Positions 34,678 to 43,703 of a stretch of 64,000 nt of DNA are shown one piece after another. How positions within the stretch are numbered: position 1 is the stretch's first letter; each line of letters opens with the position of its first letter. The DNA is from Nocardia sp. BMG111209. GTDB lineage: Bacteria > Actinomycetota > Actinomycetes > Mycobacteriales > Mycobacteriaceae. Position numbers and translations under genes: made by a program. Where the stretch lies: positions 4,154,001 through 4,218,000 of the forward strand of contig NZ_KB907307.1 in the NCBI RefSeq assembly GCF_000381925.1, given 5' to 3'. The notes under the pieces were generated by a model that had not been told where the DNA came from, did no database searches, and saw only the letters and a program-made list of their open reading frames with translations.

Positions 34678-35324
34678 TCACCGACTCGGCCGCTCCGACG
34701 TGCGGTCCAGCCATTCGCAGGTACGAACGATGGTGCGGGACAGCACATCCGGCGCCGCCGCGAGTATCGCGACGCCGACCTGCTCGAGGCCGAACGTCCG
34801 ATACCACGTGCGGACCCGGACGAGAGTGGTCGCGTCCGCACACCGGGCCGCCGCGTCCCAGCCGAACCACGACAGACATGCGACATCCACAGCGGGATCG
34901 AAGGCCTGAGCGAGTTCCCACCGCAGCACTCGTGCGCCTCCCCGAGCACGTCCGCCATTGCCGCACAGTCGATTTCGGTCAATGCGCGCAGCAGGCCGCC
35001 GAGATCGGCGGTGCAGACCGGTTCGCCACGCTCACGCGGACGGCCGGGTATCCAGGTCGACGCGACGGCGGTGTGGCCCGCGACGGTGGCGACATCCGAC
35101 AACGGCCGCGGTACTGCGAACGGAAGAGACAGTGCGGCAAGCCGATTCAGCAATGCCACGCGCCGCTCGAGCAGTTCGGCCGCATTCGGCCGTTCGGCGA
35201 TCCGCACCACCGCGTACCCGGGAAACAGCACCACGGCGTGCGAACCGCCACGCACCAGCGATCCGGTCACCGGATCCCGGCCGGGCAGCACGGCGGCCGC
35301 GACCTCCGCGAACCGCGCCGGCAC
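34678..35324 (-). pseudogene. Broken aminoglycoside-phosphotransferase-like gene
   Basis: The first 130 codons from 35324 encode a kinase N-lobe: GSLVRGGSHAVVLFPGYAVV, VPRPLSD and STWIPGRP. Reading then shifts frame near 34929, where a second frame continues VLRWELAQAFDPAVDVACL, the C-lobe segment that follows the catalytic loop, ending at 34678. The HGD-type catalytic loop and roughly 50-70 residues around it are absent. Deletion with a frame change is the simplest reading, so no active kinase can be made. The same-frame extension to 34431 has no protein-like character. A sequencing error alone would not explain the missing loop. Confidence 0.65.
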
Positions 35325-35383
35325 CCCCCATATCGCCAGGATATGGGCTCGCCGCCACGATCGTCCGCGTTACCGGCAGGACG

Positions 35384-36862
35384 TCACGGCATTCCGATGC
35401 GAATGTTCTTGACCTGCTGGAATTCGCGCAGCCCTTCCAGGCCACCGGCGCGGCCGGTGCCGCTCTGCTTGTATCCGCCGTAGGGGCTCTGCGGGGAGAT
35501 GTCGCTGTTGCGGTTGATCCAGACCGAGCCGGATTCGAGTTGCCGGGCGATGCGGTGGGCCCGGGTCAGATCGGTGGTCTGGACGAAGGCGTTGAGGCCG
35601 AAGGTGGTGTCGTTGGCGATCGCCACAGCCTGGGCCTCGTCGGTGAATCGCATGACCGACACCACCGGGCCGAAGGTTTCGTTCTGCGCGAGCGGCGAGC
35701 GGTTGTCGACATCGGCGAATACGGTGGGTTCGAGGTAGTAACCGGCCGCGAGATCGCCGCCGAGGCGATGGCCGCCGGTCACGAGCTCGCCCATCCGATC
35801 CGCCACGGCGCGGTCGATGACCTGCAGGATCCGGTCGGTGGCGGCCTGACTGACCACAGGTCCCACCAGATTGCCCGGATCGAACGGGTCGCCGACCGGC
35901 GCGGCGGCGACCACAGCGAGGAATTTCGCCATGAACTCGTCGTAGACGGCGGCCTCGACCAGGATGCGGCTGCCGCAGGCACAGCTCTGCCCGGCCTGGC
36001 CGAGCGGTCCCTGGAACGCGGCCAAGCGGGCAGCGGCGTCGAGGTCGGCGTCGGCGAACACGATATTCGCCGATTTACCACCGAGTTCCGTGGCCACCGG
36101 GGTGAGATTCGCCGCGGCGGTGGTGATGATCGCCCGCGCGGTGTGGCCGCCACCGGTGAAGTGGATCTTGCGCACCCCGGGATGGCGGACGAGCGCGGCG
36201 CCACCGTCGGGGCCCGACGGCACCACATTGACCAGGCCGGGCGGCATGCCGACCTGTAGACAGAGTTCGCCGAACCGCAACGGCGTGAACGGCGAGATCT
36301 CGGATGGCTTGAGTACCACCGCATTTCCCGCCGCGAGCGCGGCCGCGACATTGAGCCCGATGACGACCAGCGGACCGTTCCACGGGGCGATGATGCCGAC
36401 CACGCCGTAGGGTTCGTGCTCGATCAGGTTGACGTCGAACTTGTTCGACACCGGCGTGCTGGTGCCGGTCGCCTTGTCGACATAGCCGGCGTAGTAGCGG
36501 ATGAAGCCCTCGGCCAGCGCGGCGTGGCCGGGGCTCATGACGATCGGCACCGCGAAGTCGTGGACGTTGAGGCGCCCGAGCCGCTCGATATCGTCGCGCA
36601 TGGCGTCGGCGAGCGCGATCATCAGGTCGCGGCGGCGTTCCGGGGTGTAGGAGATCCACTCGCGGTGGGCCTGCCACGCCGATCGCACCGCGGCGTCGAT
36701 CTCGGCGTCGCCGGCCAGTTCGACGGTCGCGTTGGGCCGGCCGTCGGCCGGATAGATGTGGTCGTAGGTGCCGCCCGACGAGCCGGTGACCCACTCGCCG
36801 CCGATGAGCAGGCCGGTGGGCAGGGTGTCGGTGGCGGCCGTCGGTGTGCCGGTCATGCTCAT
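35384..36862 (-). CDS. NAD(P)-dependent aldehyde dehydrogenase
   Basis: A 492-residue aldehyde dehydrogenase superfamily enzyme. Seen in order: GIIAPWNGPL, LKPSEISPFTPL, the catalytic glutamate in ELGGKS, the catalytic cysteine region GQAGQSCACGSRI, NETFGPVVSV and the C-terminal YGGYKQSGTGR. The usual cofactor turn FTGSTxxG reads FTGGGHTA, a mild deviation. Its ATG overlaps the SDR stop by four bases (ATGA), so the two oxidoreductases are made together. They may oxidise an alcohol to an aldehyde and then to an acid. Confidence 0.9.
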   Translation of the reverse strand: MSMTGTPTAATDTLPTGLLIGGEWVTGSSGGTYDHIYPADGRPNATVELAGDAEIDAAVRSAWQAHREWISYTPERRRDLMIALADAMRDDIERLGRLNVHDFAVPIVMSPGHAALAEGFIRYYAGYVDKATGTSTPVSNKFDVNLIEHEPYGVVGIIAPWNGPLVVIGLNVAAALAAGNAVVLKPSEISPFTPLRFGELCLQVGMPPGLVNVVPSGPDGGAALVRHPGVRKIHFTGGGHTARAIITTAAANLTPVATELGGKSANIVFADADLDAAARLAAFQGPLGQAGQSCACGSRILVEAAVYDEFMAKFLAVVAAAPVGDPFDPGNLVGPVVSQAATDRILQVIDRAVADRMGELVTGGHRLGGDLAAGYYLEPTVFADVDNRSPLAQNETFGPVVSVMRFTDEAQAVAIANDTTFGLNAFVQTTDLTRAHRIARQLESGSVWINRNSDISPQSPYGGYKQSGTGRAGGLEGLREFQQVKNIRIGMP

Positions 36863-37689
36863 CGCACCATGAATCCGGCGTCGAGCGGCCATTCGATGCC
36901 GGTGATGAATTTCGCCTCGTCGGAGACCAGGTAGGCGACCGCGTTGGCGACATCCTCGGCCTCGAGCATCGGCAGCGGCAGCGCGTTCTGCATTCCCGAG
37001 ATCGAGTTCTGGCCCCCGGCGGCGGCCTGTGCCATCAGCGCGCGCATGGCGTCGTTCTGGGTCATGCCGCTGGCGACCCCGGTCGGATGGATGGTGTTCA
37101 CCCGAATCCATTCGGGCGCAAGATATCCCGCGAGACCCTGCATCAGGCCGACCACCCCGCGTTTCGCCGAGGCGTAGGCGTTGCCGCTGGCGAACAACGA
37201 CGGCGAGGCCTTCAGCCCGGCGGTGGAACTGGTGATCACGATGGAACCGCCGCGGCCACCGGCCCGCAGTTCCGGCAGCGCGGCCCGCACGGTGTGATAC
37301 ACGCCGGTGAGATTGGTGTCGATGACGTCCTTCCAGTCGGCGAGGAAATCCTCCGATTCCGTCCCCATCCGGATGATGCCGGCGTTGGCGATGATGATGT
37401 CGACCCGGCCGAACTCCCCGTGGCCCTCCTCGAACGCGGCCCGCAGACCGTGGAAGTCGCGCACGTCGGCCTTGCGCGCGACCATCGTCCGGCCTTGTTC
37501 CGCAACGAGTTTCGCGGTCTCGGCCAGGTCGGCCTCGGTGGCGTTCGGGTAGGTCATCGAGGCGATGTCCGCGCAGATATCGATCCCGATGATGTCGACG
37601 CCCTCCCGGGCCAGCCGTACCGCGTGTGCGCGGCCCTGACCGCGTCCGGCGCCGGTGATGAACGCGACGCGCCCCTCGAGTCCTGCCAT
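36859..37689 (-). CDS. SDR-family oxidoreductase, mycofactocin-coupled type
   Basis: A 276-residue short-chain dehydrogenase. The nucleotide motif FITGAGRGQGRAHAVRLARE and the insert after DICADI match the mycofactocin-associated SDR family, whose tightly held NAD is thought to be re-oxidised by mycofactocin. The catalytic Ser is in ITSSTAG, with Tyr and Lys in YASAKRG. The substrate may be a terpene-like or other secondary alcohol. No mycofactocin biosynthesis genes are in the window. It heads an operon with the aldehyde dehydrogenase and is divergent from a TetR gene. Confidence 0.88.
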   Translation of the reverse strand: MAGLEGRVAFITGAGRGQGRAHAVRLAREGVDIIGIDICADIASMTYPNATEADLAETAKLVAEQGRTMVARKADVRDFHGLRAAFEEGHGEFGRVDIIIANAGIIRMGTESEDFLADWKDVIDTNLTGVYHTVRAALPELRAGGRGGSIVITSSTAGLKASPSLFASGNAYASAKRGVVGLMQGLAGYLAPEWIRVNTIHPTGVASGMTQNDAMRALMAQAAAGGQNSISGMQNALPLPMLEAEDVANAVAYLVSDEAKFITGIEWPLDAGFMVR

Positions 37690-37803
37690 GTGGTGCTCTC
37701 TTCCCGGATCCGCGAGCGGCGACCGCCTGCCGCGATCAGACCCGCTACTGATTTCTAATGTGATCGACCGAACTGTAAGTCATGTGCCTTAGTGCTGTCC
37801 AGA

Positions 37804-37820
37804 GTGGTTTGATGAACCAC
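37804..37820. promoter_or_regulatory. 17-base palindrome at the tetR start
   Basis: GTGGTT-TGATG-AACCAC is a perfect 6-5-6 inverted repeat containing the ATG at 37812 and ending just before the ATG at 37821. It is placed to act as an operator for the TetR gene, and lies about 115 bases upstream of the divergent SDR start. Confidence 0.5.
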
Positions 37821-38498
37821 ATGACCGAGTCGATGCCCTTCGTCGGCCGTTCCGCGAAGCAGCAGCTGATCCTCACCGCGGAACGGCTCTACGCCCGGCA
37901 CGGCCTCGACGGCGTGCCGTTGCGGCAGATCGGCAGCGAGGCCGGGATGGCCAACAAATCGGCCGTGCAGTACCACTTCGGCTCCAAACAGGGCCTCATC
38001 GACGCCATCCTGGTCAACCGCGTCGAGGACCTGACCCGCCGCCGCTCCCTGCTCGAAGCCCGGCTGCCCCCGGAGGATCTGCGTCGCGTCGTCGAGGCGC
38101 ACCAACTGCCGCTGATGGAGCTCGGCGAGGACGAGGACTGCTACTACCTGCCCTTCCTCGAACAACTCGTGCGCGAGATGCACCCGCTCGACACGCTGCC
38201 GGAGACCCACCGCGAATCCGAGCGCGCCTACTACGCCCGGGTCGGCGCCCTCATCACCGACGTGCCACAACCGTTGCGCGACATCAGGATTCACCAGGCC
38301 TCGGGGACCTGTCTGCACGTGTGCGCGGACCGCCACCGGATGCGGACGCTCGGTATGCGCATCACCCCGTTCGCGTTGCACGTGAGTCAGTTGCTCGACA
38401 CCCTGGTCGCCCAGCTGTCCGCTCCCCCGTCGGCGGAAACACTCGCCACGCTGCGCTCCGCACCCGCCGACCGGCCCACCCTGCGCGCCCTGCCGTGA
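37812..38498 (+). CDS. TetR-family transcriptional regulator
   Basis: A 228-residue regulator. The helix-turn-helix (ILTAERLYARHGLDGVPLRQ, then IGSEAGMANKSAVQYHFGSK) lies at about residues 20-65, followed by a ligand-binding helical domain. The start may be 37812 (MNHMTES), 37821 (MTES) or further upstream at 37782; AGAG seven bases before 37812 favours it weakly. It diverges from the SDR-aldehyde dehydrogenase operon and probably represses it through the palindrome at 37804-37820. It ends 12 bases from the convergent comEC stop. Confidence 0.85.
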   Translation: MNHMTESMPFVGRSAKQQLILTAERLYARHGLDGVPLRQIGSEAGMANKSAVQYHFGSKQGLIDAILVNRVEDLTRRRSLLEARLPPEDLRRVVEAHQLPLMELGEDEDCYYLPFLEQLVREMHPLDTLPETHRESERAYYARVGALITDVPQPLRDIRIHQASGTCLHVCADRHRMRTLGMRITPFALHVSQLLDTLVAQLSAPPSAETLATLRSAPADRPTLRALP

Positions 38499-38510
38499 AC
38501 CCGCGTCCGG

Positions 38511-40067
38511 TCAGCCGCCCGGATCCCGGTCGGGCCCGCGCGCTGCCGGCGCACGGTGACTCAGCCGGACCAGCACCGCCACCAGCGAGGCCGCGACGGC
38601 CGCGGTGACTGCGCCGCCGGTGACCCCGTCCGGGACGGGCAGTGAAATGCCCAGCGACGCACCGTGTTCGGAGACCGACAACAACCATCGCAGCGGCAGG
38701 ATCGTGAGCCGGAGCAGGATATCGGCCAGCGGCGGGCAGACACAGGCGACGACGGCGGCCAGCGTGCCCAGGATGGTGATCGGGGCGATGGCCGGTTCGA
38801 CCAGGACGTTCACCAGGACGGCGAGCAACCCGACGTGACCGGTGAGCGCCGCCAGCAACGGGGTGGTGACGAGGAACGCCGCGGCGGCGATCGCGAAGGC
38901 CTCGGCGAGGCGATGCGGCCAGCCGTGCCGTTCCAGCCACCGGGACCAGCCGGGCGACAGCACGATCAAGGCCGCGGTCGCCAGCACGGACAGCGCGAAT
39001 CCGATGTCCAGGGCCAACTCCGGGCAACAGGCGAGCAGTCCGACGACCGCGGCGCACAGCGCCGGCAGCGCCTGCTTGCGTCGCCCCATCGCGGTGGCGA
39101 GGACCGCGATCGCCCCCATCAGCGCCGCCCGCAGCACCGAGGGCGACGGCCGGGCCAGGATCACGAACGCCAGCAACGCGACAGCCGAGATCACGATGCC
39201 CAGCCGCCGGTCGACGGTGAACCGCTCCACCGACCTCGACACCGCCATCAGGATGATCGTGACGTTGGTACCGGATACCGCGACCAGATGCGTCAGGTCG
39301 GTCTCCCGGAAGTTCTCCCGCACCCGATCGGGCAATCGCGAGATGTCGCCGTCCACCAGCCCGGGTAGCAGGCCCGCGGCGTCGGCGGGCAGCGCCCGCG
39401 CCGCCGATGCCGCCAGCCGGCCGCGGATGGCGCCTGCCACCCGTTGCCACCAGGGCGCCGGGGCGACCGCGGTGGGCGGTCCCTGCGCGCGCAGCACCGC
39501 GACGGTCAGGTCGTGCCGCCACGGATGTTCCAGTCGGGCACGGAATTTCACCTCCTGACCCGGCAGCAGCGCCGACCAGCCCCCGGCCGGCGCCAGCACG
39601 AGTACCGTGCCACCCACCCGCACCGGATCCGGGCCGAGCCGGTACTCGCGCAATTCGGCCCGGATCATCCACTGCCGGGCGCCGAACGGCCTGGCGGGCA
39701 ACGGTTTCGGATCGTCGGCCGGGACCGCGACCGCGGTGAGCCGGGTGCCCTCGTCGAGGTGACGCAGCGGGTGCGCCGCGGCCCGCGCCTCGTGCCGGGC
39801 GCCCGCCAGCGCGAAACCCGCGGCGGTCAGCACCGCGGCCAGCAGCACCGAGGCGATCGCCCGCCGGCGACCGCGGCGGAACAGCCATCCGGCCGTGGCG
39901 ACGGCGGTGATCGCGAGGCCGGCCGCCAGCAGCAGACCCGTGTGCGCACCCGCCACGATCGCGATCAGCGTCGCGGCCCAGCCGGCGATCGCGGGCAGGA
40001 CCAGGCGCGCGTCCAGCGGCGGCGTGACCGGTTCACGGTCGTTGCCGCCGGAACGATCGGGGGTCAT
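38511..40067 (-). CDS. comEC: ComEC/Rec2 family DNA-uptake membrane protein
   Basis: A 518-residue polytopic protein with the competence domain: HLVAVSGTNVTIILM near residue 260, then GRRKQALPALCAAVVGLLAC and many membrane segments. The N-terminal DUF4131-like part is present. The C-terminal metallo-beta-lactamase domain found in many ComEC proteins is missing, as in the similarly sized mycobacterial protein. ATG 40067 has GGAGGAG upstream. It would form the channel for single-stranded DNA, 31 bases downstream of comEA. Natural transformation in this host is not implied by the genes alone. Confidence 0.9.
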   Translation of the reverse strand: MTPDRSGGNDREPVTPPLDARLVLPAIAGWAATLIAIVAGAHTGLLLAAGLAITAVATAGWLFRRGRRRAIASVLLAAVLTAAGFALAGARHEARAAAHPLRHLDEGTRLTAVAVPADDPKPLPARPFGARQWMIRAELREYRLGPDPVRVGGTVLVLAPAGGWSALLPGQEVKFRARLEHPWRHDLTVAVLRAQGPPTAVAPAPWWQRVAGAIRGRLAASAARALPADAAGLLPGLVDGDISRLPDRVRENFRETDLTHLVAVSGTNVTIILMAVSRSVERFTVDRRLGIVISAVALLAFVILARPSPSVLRAALMGAIAVLATAMGRRKQALPALCAAVVGLLACCPELALDIGFALSVLATAALIVLSPGWSRWLERHGWPHRLAEAFAIAAAAFLVTTPLLAALTGHVGLLAVLVNVLVEPAIAPITILGTLAAVVACVCPPLADILLRLTILPLRWLLSVSEHGASLGISLPVPDGVTGGAVTAAVAASLVAVLVRLSHRAPAARGPDRDPGG

Positions 40068-40098
40068 CGGATTCTCCTCCCTGTCGGTTCGCGGGTGT

Positions 40099-41046
40099 TC
40101 ACACCGTGACGAGCGCGCGCAAACGCTCCAGTTTCGACGGGCCGATGCCGGGCACCTCCGCGAGTTGATCGACGGTGCCGAAGCGGCCGTGCTCGGTACG
40201 CCAGGTGAGGATGGCGCGGGCGGTGCTGGGCCCCACCCCCGGCAGATCGTCGAGATCGGACTCGGTGGCGGTGTTGAGGTCGATCCGCACGGGTGCGACA
40301 GGTGTGCCGGAGGATCCGGTCCCGCGGCCGGGTCCGGGTGGTGGATGGCCGGACAGCACCACACTGCCGAGCCGCGGTTGCCCGGCGGGCGAACCGGGCA
40401 CACCCACCACCACCTGATCACCGTCGGCCAGGCGCTGGGCGAGATTCAGGGTCGCCAGATCGGCGCCCTCCTTCGCGACGGCCACCGACACCGCATCGGC
40501 GACCCGCGAGCCCGACGGCATGTGCAGCAGGCCCGGATGTTCCACCTGCCCGACCACGCTGATCACCAGTTCCACCGCCCGGGTGCGCGACGGCGGAGCG
40601 GATGTGGTCTCGGCGACCGGCGCCGGCTGCGCCGGGGTGACCGCCACCGCGCGAGCCGCCGGTAACGGCGGAACCGGTTGCACCACCGGCACTTCCGACT
40701 GGGTGGACGCGACGGCGACCACCAGCGCGGCCACCGCGAACGCGCCCAGTACCAGGACGCCGCGGCGGCCCGGATCCAGCCGGATCCCCCGGAACCGTTC
40801 GGGCACCAGCCGCCGATGCCACATCGACATACTGCCGACCGGCTCGCTCAGCCACGGCGGATTCGCCGGCGCCGCGATCTCGTCCCACCGCTCGTCCTCG
40901 CGGTCCGGGTCGTCGGATTCCGTGGCGTCGAACTCCGCATGATCCCAGCGACCGTCCGGCACGGCCCGCGGCCCCGAACCGAACTTGGCGGCGTCCAGCG
41001 CCCCCAGCCGTTCCCGTACCCGCCTGCGTTCGTCTTCTCGCCCCAT
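40099..41046 (-). CDS. comEA: ComEA-like DNA-binding protein
   Basis: A 315-residue protein. A 110-residue charged cytoplasmic N-terminus precedes one membrane helix (GVLVLGAFAVAALVVAVAST), then a Pro/Ala linker, an SLBB-type domain (VVGQVEHPGLLHMPSGSRVA) and a C-terminal double helix-hairpin-helix (INLNTA-type: IDLNTATESDLDDLPGVGPS, followed by VPGIGPSKL) that binds DNA. The ATG at 41046 fits a leaderless -10 (TATGGT) seven bases upstream; the start four codons earlier overlaps that element. It forms an operon with comEC. Confidence 0.9.
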   Translation of the reverse strand: MGREDERRRVRERLGALDAAKFGSGPRAVPDGRWDHAEFDATESDDPDREDERWDEIAAPANPPWLSEPVGSMSMWHRRLVPERFRGIRLDPGRRGVLVLGAFAVAALVVAVASTQSEVPVVQPVPPLPAARAVAVTPAQPAPVAETTSAPPSRTRAVELVISVVGQVEHPGLLHMPSGSRVADAVSVAVAKEGADLATLNLAQRLADGDQVVVGVPGSPAGQPRLGSVVLSGHPPPGPGRGTGSSGTPVAPVRIDLNTATESDLDDLPGVGPSTARAILTWRTEHGRFGTVDQLAEVPGIGPSKLERLRALVTV

Positions 41047-41053
41047 GCCGGTC

Positions 41054-41059
41054 ACCATA
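41054..41059 (-). promoter_or_regulatory. -10 element for a leaderless comEA transcript
   Basis: TATGGT on the minus strand, seven bases before the ATG at 41046. Confidence 0.45.
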
Positions 41060-41173
41060 GGCAGCCGGAACCTGTCGGACTCCGGGCTCGACCAGGCGAT
41101 TCAGGTCACCTGTGGACAGCGCTCCCGCTGTGGACAACACGCCCGGCCCACCGTCGGTCGGGCAGGTCCGGGC

Positions 41174-42007
41174 TCAGTCGCAGCCGCCGGGCACGACCAG
41201 CACGCCGACCGCGCCGGCGCCGAGGTGGACAGCGAGACTCGGCCCGAATTCGGCCGTGATCAATTCCCGGATGCCGGGCAGAAGTTCGATGAGCCGGGTG
41301 ACGATGGTCTCCGCGGCCTCGGGCGCGCCGAGATGCTGAACGGCCACGGCCGCGCCGTCCCCGCCGGCCGCATCCACCGCCGCCGCAACGAGTTTCGCGT
41401 ACGCCTTGGATCGGGTCCGGGCCTTCTCCCGCAGTTCCAGCCGGCCGTCGACCAGTTGCAGCAGAGGTTTGGTCACCAGTTCGGTGCCGAAGAACGCGGC
41501 GGCCGTGCTCAATCGGCCGCCGCGGCGTAGTTGCTCGGTGCGGTTCACCATGATGAAGGCACGACCGCGGGCCGCCGCCGACTGCGCGGCCGCGAAAACC
41601 TGCTCCAGCGAAGCACCGGCGTGGGCCTGCCGGGCCGCCGCCAGGACCGCGAGCCCGGTGCCCAGTCCGGCGCTCAGCGAATCCACCAGGCGCACTCGAT
41701 CTCCGGCGTCCAGTTCCTGGACGGCCTGCCGGCCGGCCTCCCAGGTCGCGGACAGCTGCCGCGAAAGATGCACGGCCACAACGCCGTCGCCCGCACTGAG
41801 GGCCAGCGCGCGGCGGTAGGCGGCGCACAGTTCACCCGGCGAGGGGGCCGAGGTCGTCACCGTCGTGGACGAGTAGTCGATCTCGTCCCCATCGGTCACC
41901 TCCCGGCCGTCCACCAGCACATGCAACGGCACGACGACGATCCCCAGTTCGTCGACCGATTCGGCCGGCAGGCTCGCGGACGAATCCGTCACCACCACGA
42001 CTGCCAC
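41174..42007 (-). CDS. DegV-family fatty-acid-binding protein
   Basis: A 277-residue DegV protein. It begins MAVVVVTDSSASLPAESVDE, and contains TSAPSPGELCAAYRRAL with the conserved lipid-contacting Ser/Thr pattern and the RAFIMVNRTEQLRRGGRLST loop. Family members hold a fatty acid and can serve fatty-acid kinases. In M. tuberculosis the counterpart (Rv2417c) likewise lies between the octT/gpgP genes and the com genes. The GTG start has GGAGGAG upstream. It follows the octT-like gene by 58 bases and is probably in its operon. Confidence 0.9.
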   Translation of the reverse strand: MAVVVVTDSSASLPAESVDELGIVVVPLHVLVDGREVTDGDEIDYSSTTVTTSAPSPGELCAAYRRALALSAGDGVVAVHLSRQLSATWEAGRQAVQELDAGDRVRLVDSLSAGLGTGLAVLAAARQAHAGASLEQVFAAAQSAAARGRAFIMVNRTEQLRRGGRLSTAAAFFGTELVTKPLLQLVDGRLELREKARTRSKAYAKLVAAAVDAAGGDGAAVAVQHLGAPEAAETIVTRLIELLPGIRELITAEFGPSLAVHLGAGAVGVLVVPGGCD

Positions 42008-42065
42008 GCCTATCCGCTCCTCCGCGCGCTGCGCAGGGAACGCCCCGCTGTCGCCCCCGGCCGGC

Positions 42066-43703
42066 TCATGCCGGGTCCTCGGTGGCGCACACCTCCGACA
42101 GCACCTTCACCATGGCGCGGGCGACGGCGGCGTGACCCTCCCAGCCCCAATGGATCCCGTCCGGATTGCCCTCACCGGCGAACACGTGATCACGCACGGC
42201 CTCACCCAGATCGACCAGCGGCACAGCGGTTTTCGCGGACCATTCGGTCAACGCGCGCACCGACGGCTCGCGCCCGGCGTGCACCCGGCCGTAGGCGTCG
42301 CAGATGTGCACCGAGGGCAGCACACCCACCACGGGCAGTTCGGGCCGCAACTGCACCAGCGCCTGTCGCGACTGTTCCAGATATTCGACGCTGACCCGCG
42401 CCGGCAACGCCACCGGACGACCCAGTTTCGACAGCCGCGGCTGCAACCACTGGTAACCGCCCCGGACCACCCGGCGCAGCCCCGGCGGCCGCACGTACCG
42501 GATCAGTTCCCGCAGCGCCGTCGGCAGCGGCGAGGGCAGCGAATCCATACCGCCGGTGGCGAACACCACCGCACCCGCGCGCGGCACGACCGCCCACACC
42601 CGGGGGTCGCCGATCAGTGCCCAGTAGGCGTCGCGGCAGGTCCAGCCCACCCGGCCCACCAGCTCGACATCCCAATCGAGCTCGGCGGCAACCAGATTCG
42701 GCCAGATCCGGCTGTGGTCGGCGGGCAGGCCGCCCTTCGGGCCGTAATACGACAGCGAATCGGCGATCACCACCAGCACCGGCCGCCCGGAATCCGCTGC
42801 GCCGGCGTCGCTTTCGCCCGCGGCGGCCGGCACGACCTCGTCACCGAATACGGCACAGTCGCCGCCGGTCACCGCCACATCGGTACCGGGCGCGCGGTCC
42901 GATTCGCCTGTCGGCGCTGCGGTTTCGCCGGCGACCGCGAGAGCGTCCCGCGACCCGGCGTGGCGCTCATCCGTTGCGGGCGCATCGTCCTTCCCGGTCG
43001 CACTGCCGAGTTCGGCATCGGGCACGGGTACCCCTTCGTCTCCGGCCGGGTCGGCGTCGGTATCGGCGTGCCCGGCTGCGGCCGTGATCGAATCGTGTGG
43101 TCCGGCAGCGGCTTCCGTCACGCCGGCCGGACCGGCCGACCCCGCGCCGTGCGGCGCGGGGTGAGCGGGATCGACGGCGTCATCCGGCAGGTCCGGCTCG
43201 CCGGACGAACCGGTACCGTGCGCGGCGGCCGTACCACCGGAAGCGCCGACCGCGGTCGACGCGATGTCGGCAGCGGAATCCGCTGCCGGGTCGAGAATTT
43301 CGTCGGCCCCCGCAACGGGGGCCGTGGGTAACGCGGATAAGTCGTCGTCCGCGTCCGGCGGACCGGCCCCGGCCGTATCGCCGCCGACCTCGCCGGATCC
43401 GGTCACCACCGCGCCGGAATCCCGTTGCCGCGCAACGGCCTCCGTCGAGGGGCCACCGAACAGCAGGTCCGGCAGCTGCCGGATCCGCCCGCTGGAGGCC
43501 TTGCGCAAGAGTTCGTCGGAGACCACACCGGGGTCGCCGTCGGGCCGATCGGCCCGGCGCGCAACCGTTTCCGGTGCGGGTCCGCCGAACAACGCGTCCG
43601 GGAGGCGCCGTACCGGCCCCTCGGACGCCTTGCGGATCAGTTCATCGGTCACCTGCCGGACCGGTTCGTCCCGGTCGTCGGAAGACAGGTTCTCAGAGGA
43701 CAT
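42066..43703 (-). CDS. OctT-like octanoyltransferase domain with long N-terminal extension
   Basis: A 545-residue protein. Residues 305-545 are an SGNH-type domain very like Rv2418c (OctT, diglucosylglycerate octanoyltransferase): [20 protein letters not shown] with nucleophile Ser316, [33 protein letters not shown] and the GIHWGWEGH His block. The first 300 residues are extra compared with the roughly 250-residue mycobacterial enzyme: two 32-residue repeats at 18-49 and 61-92, then about 200 residues rich in Asp, Ala, Gly, Pro and Thr. The gene overlaps gpgP by 11 bases. It probably acylates a precursor of methylglucose lipopolysaccharide. The extension could be a scaffold or interaction arm. 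Confidence 0.8.
   Translation of the reverse strand: MSSENLSSDDRDEPVRQVTDELIRKASEGPVRRLPDALFGGPAPETVARRADRPDGDPGVVSDELLRKASSGRIRQLPDLLFGGPSTEAVARQRDSGAVVTGSGEVGGDTAGAGPPDADDDLSALPTAPVAGADEILDPAADSAADIASTAVGASGGTAAAHGTGSSGEPDLPDDAVDPAHPAPHGAGSAGPAGVTEAAAGPHDSITAAAGHADTDADPAGDEGVPVPDAELGSATGKDDAPATDERHAGSRDALAVAGETAAPTGESDRAPGTDVAVTGGDCAVFGDEVVPAAAGESDAGAADSGRPVLVVIADSLSYYGPKGGLPADHSRIWPNLVAAELDWDVELVGRVGWTCRDAYWALIGDPRVWAVVPRAGAVVFATGGMDSLPSPLPTALRELIRYVRPPGLRRVVRGGYQWLQPRLSKLGRPVALPARVSVEYLEQSRQALVQLRPELPVVGVLPSVHICDAYGRVHAGREPSVRALTEWSAKTAVPLVDLGEAVRDHVFAGEGNPDGIHWGWEGHAAVARAMVKVLSEVCATEDPA
43428..43652 (-). repeat. Duplicated 32-residue motif in the OctT-like protein
   Basis: Copy one is residues 18-49 (bases 43557-43652) and copy two is residues 61-92 (bases 43428-43523). 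Shared core: DEL-x-RKAS and LPD-x-LFGGP, then E-x-VAR; 22 of 32 positions are identical. The pattern suggests a short amphipathic helix that binds a partner. Confidence 0.8.

Noticed and set aside
29482..38498. Mobile island because of the pseudogene and catabolic genes
   Set aside because: No transposase, integrase, att-like direct repeats or tRNA junction, and base composition matches the neighbourhood.
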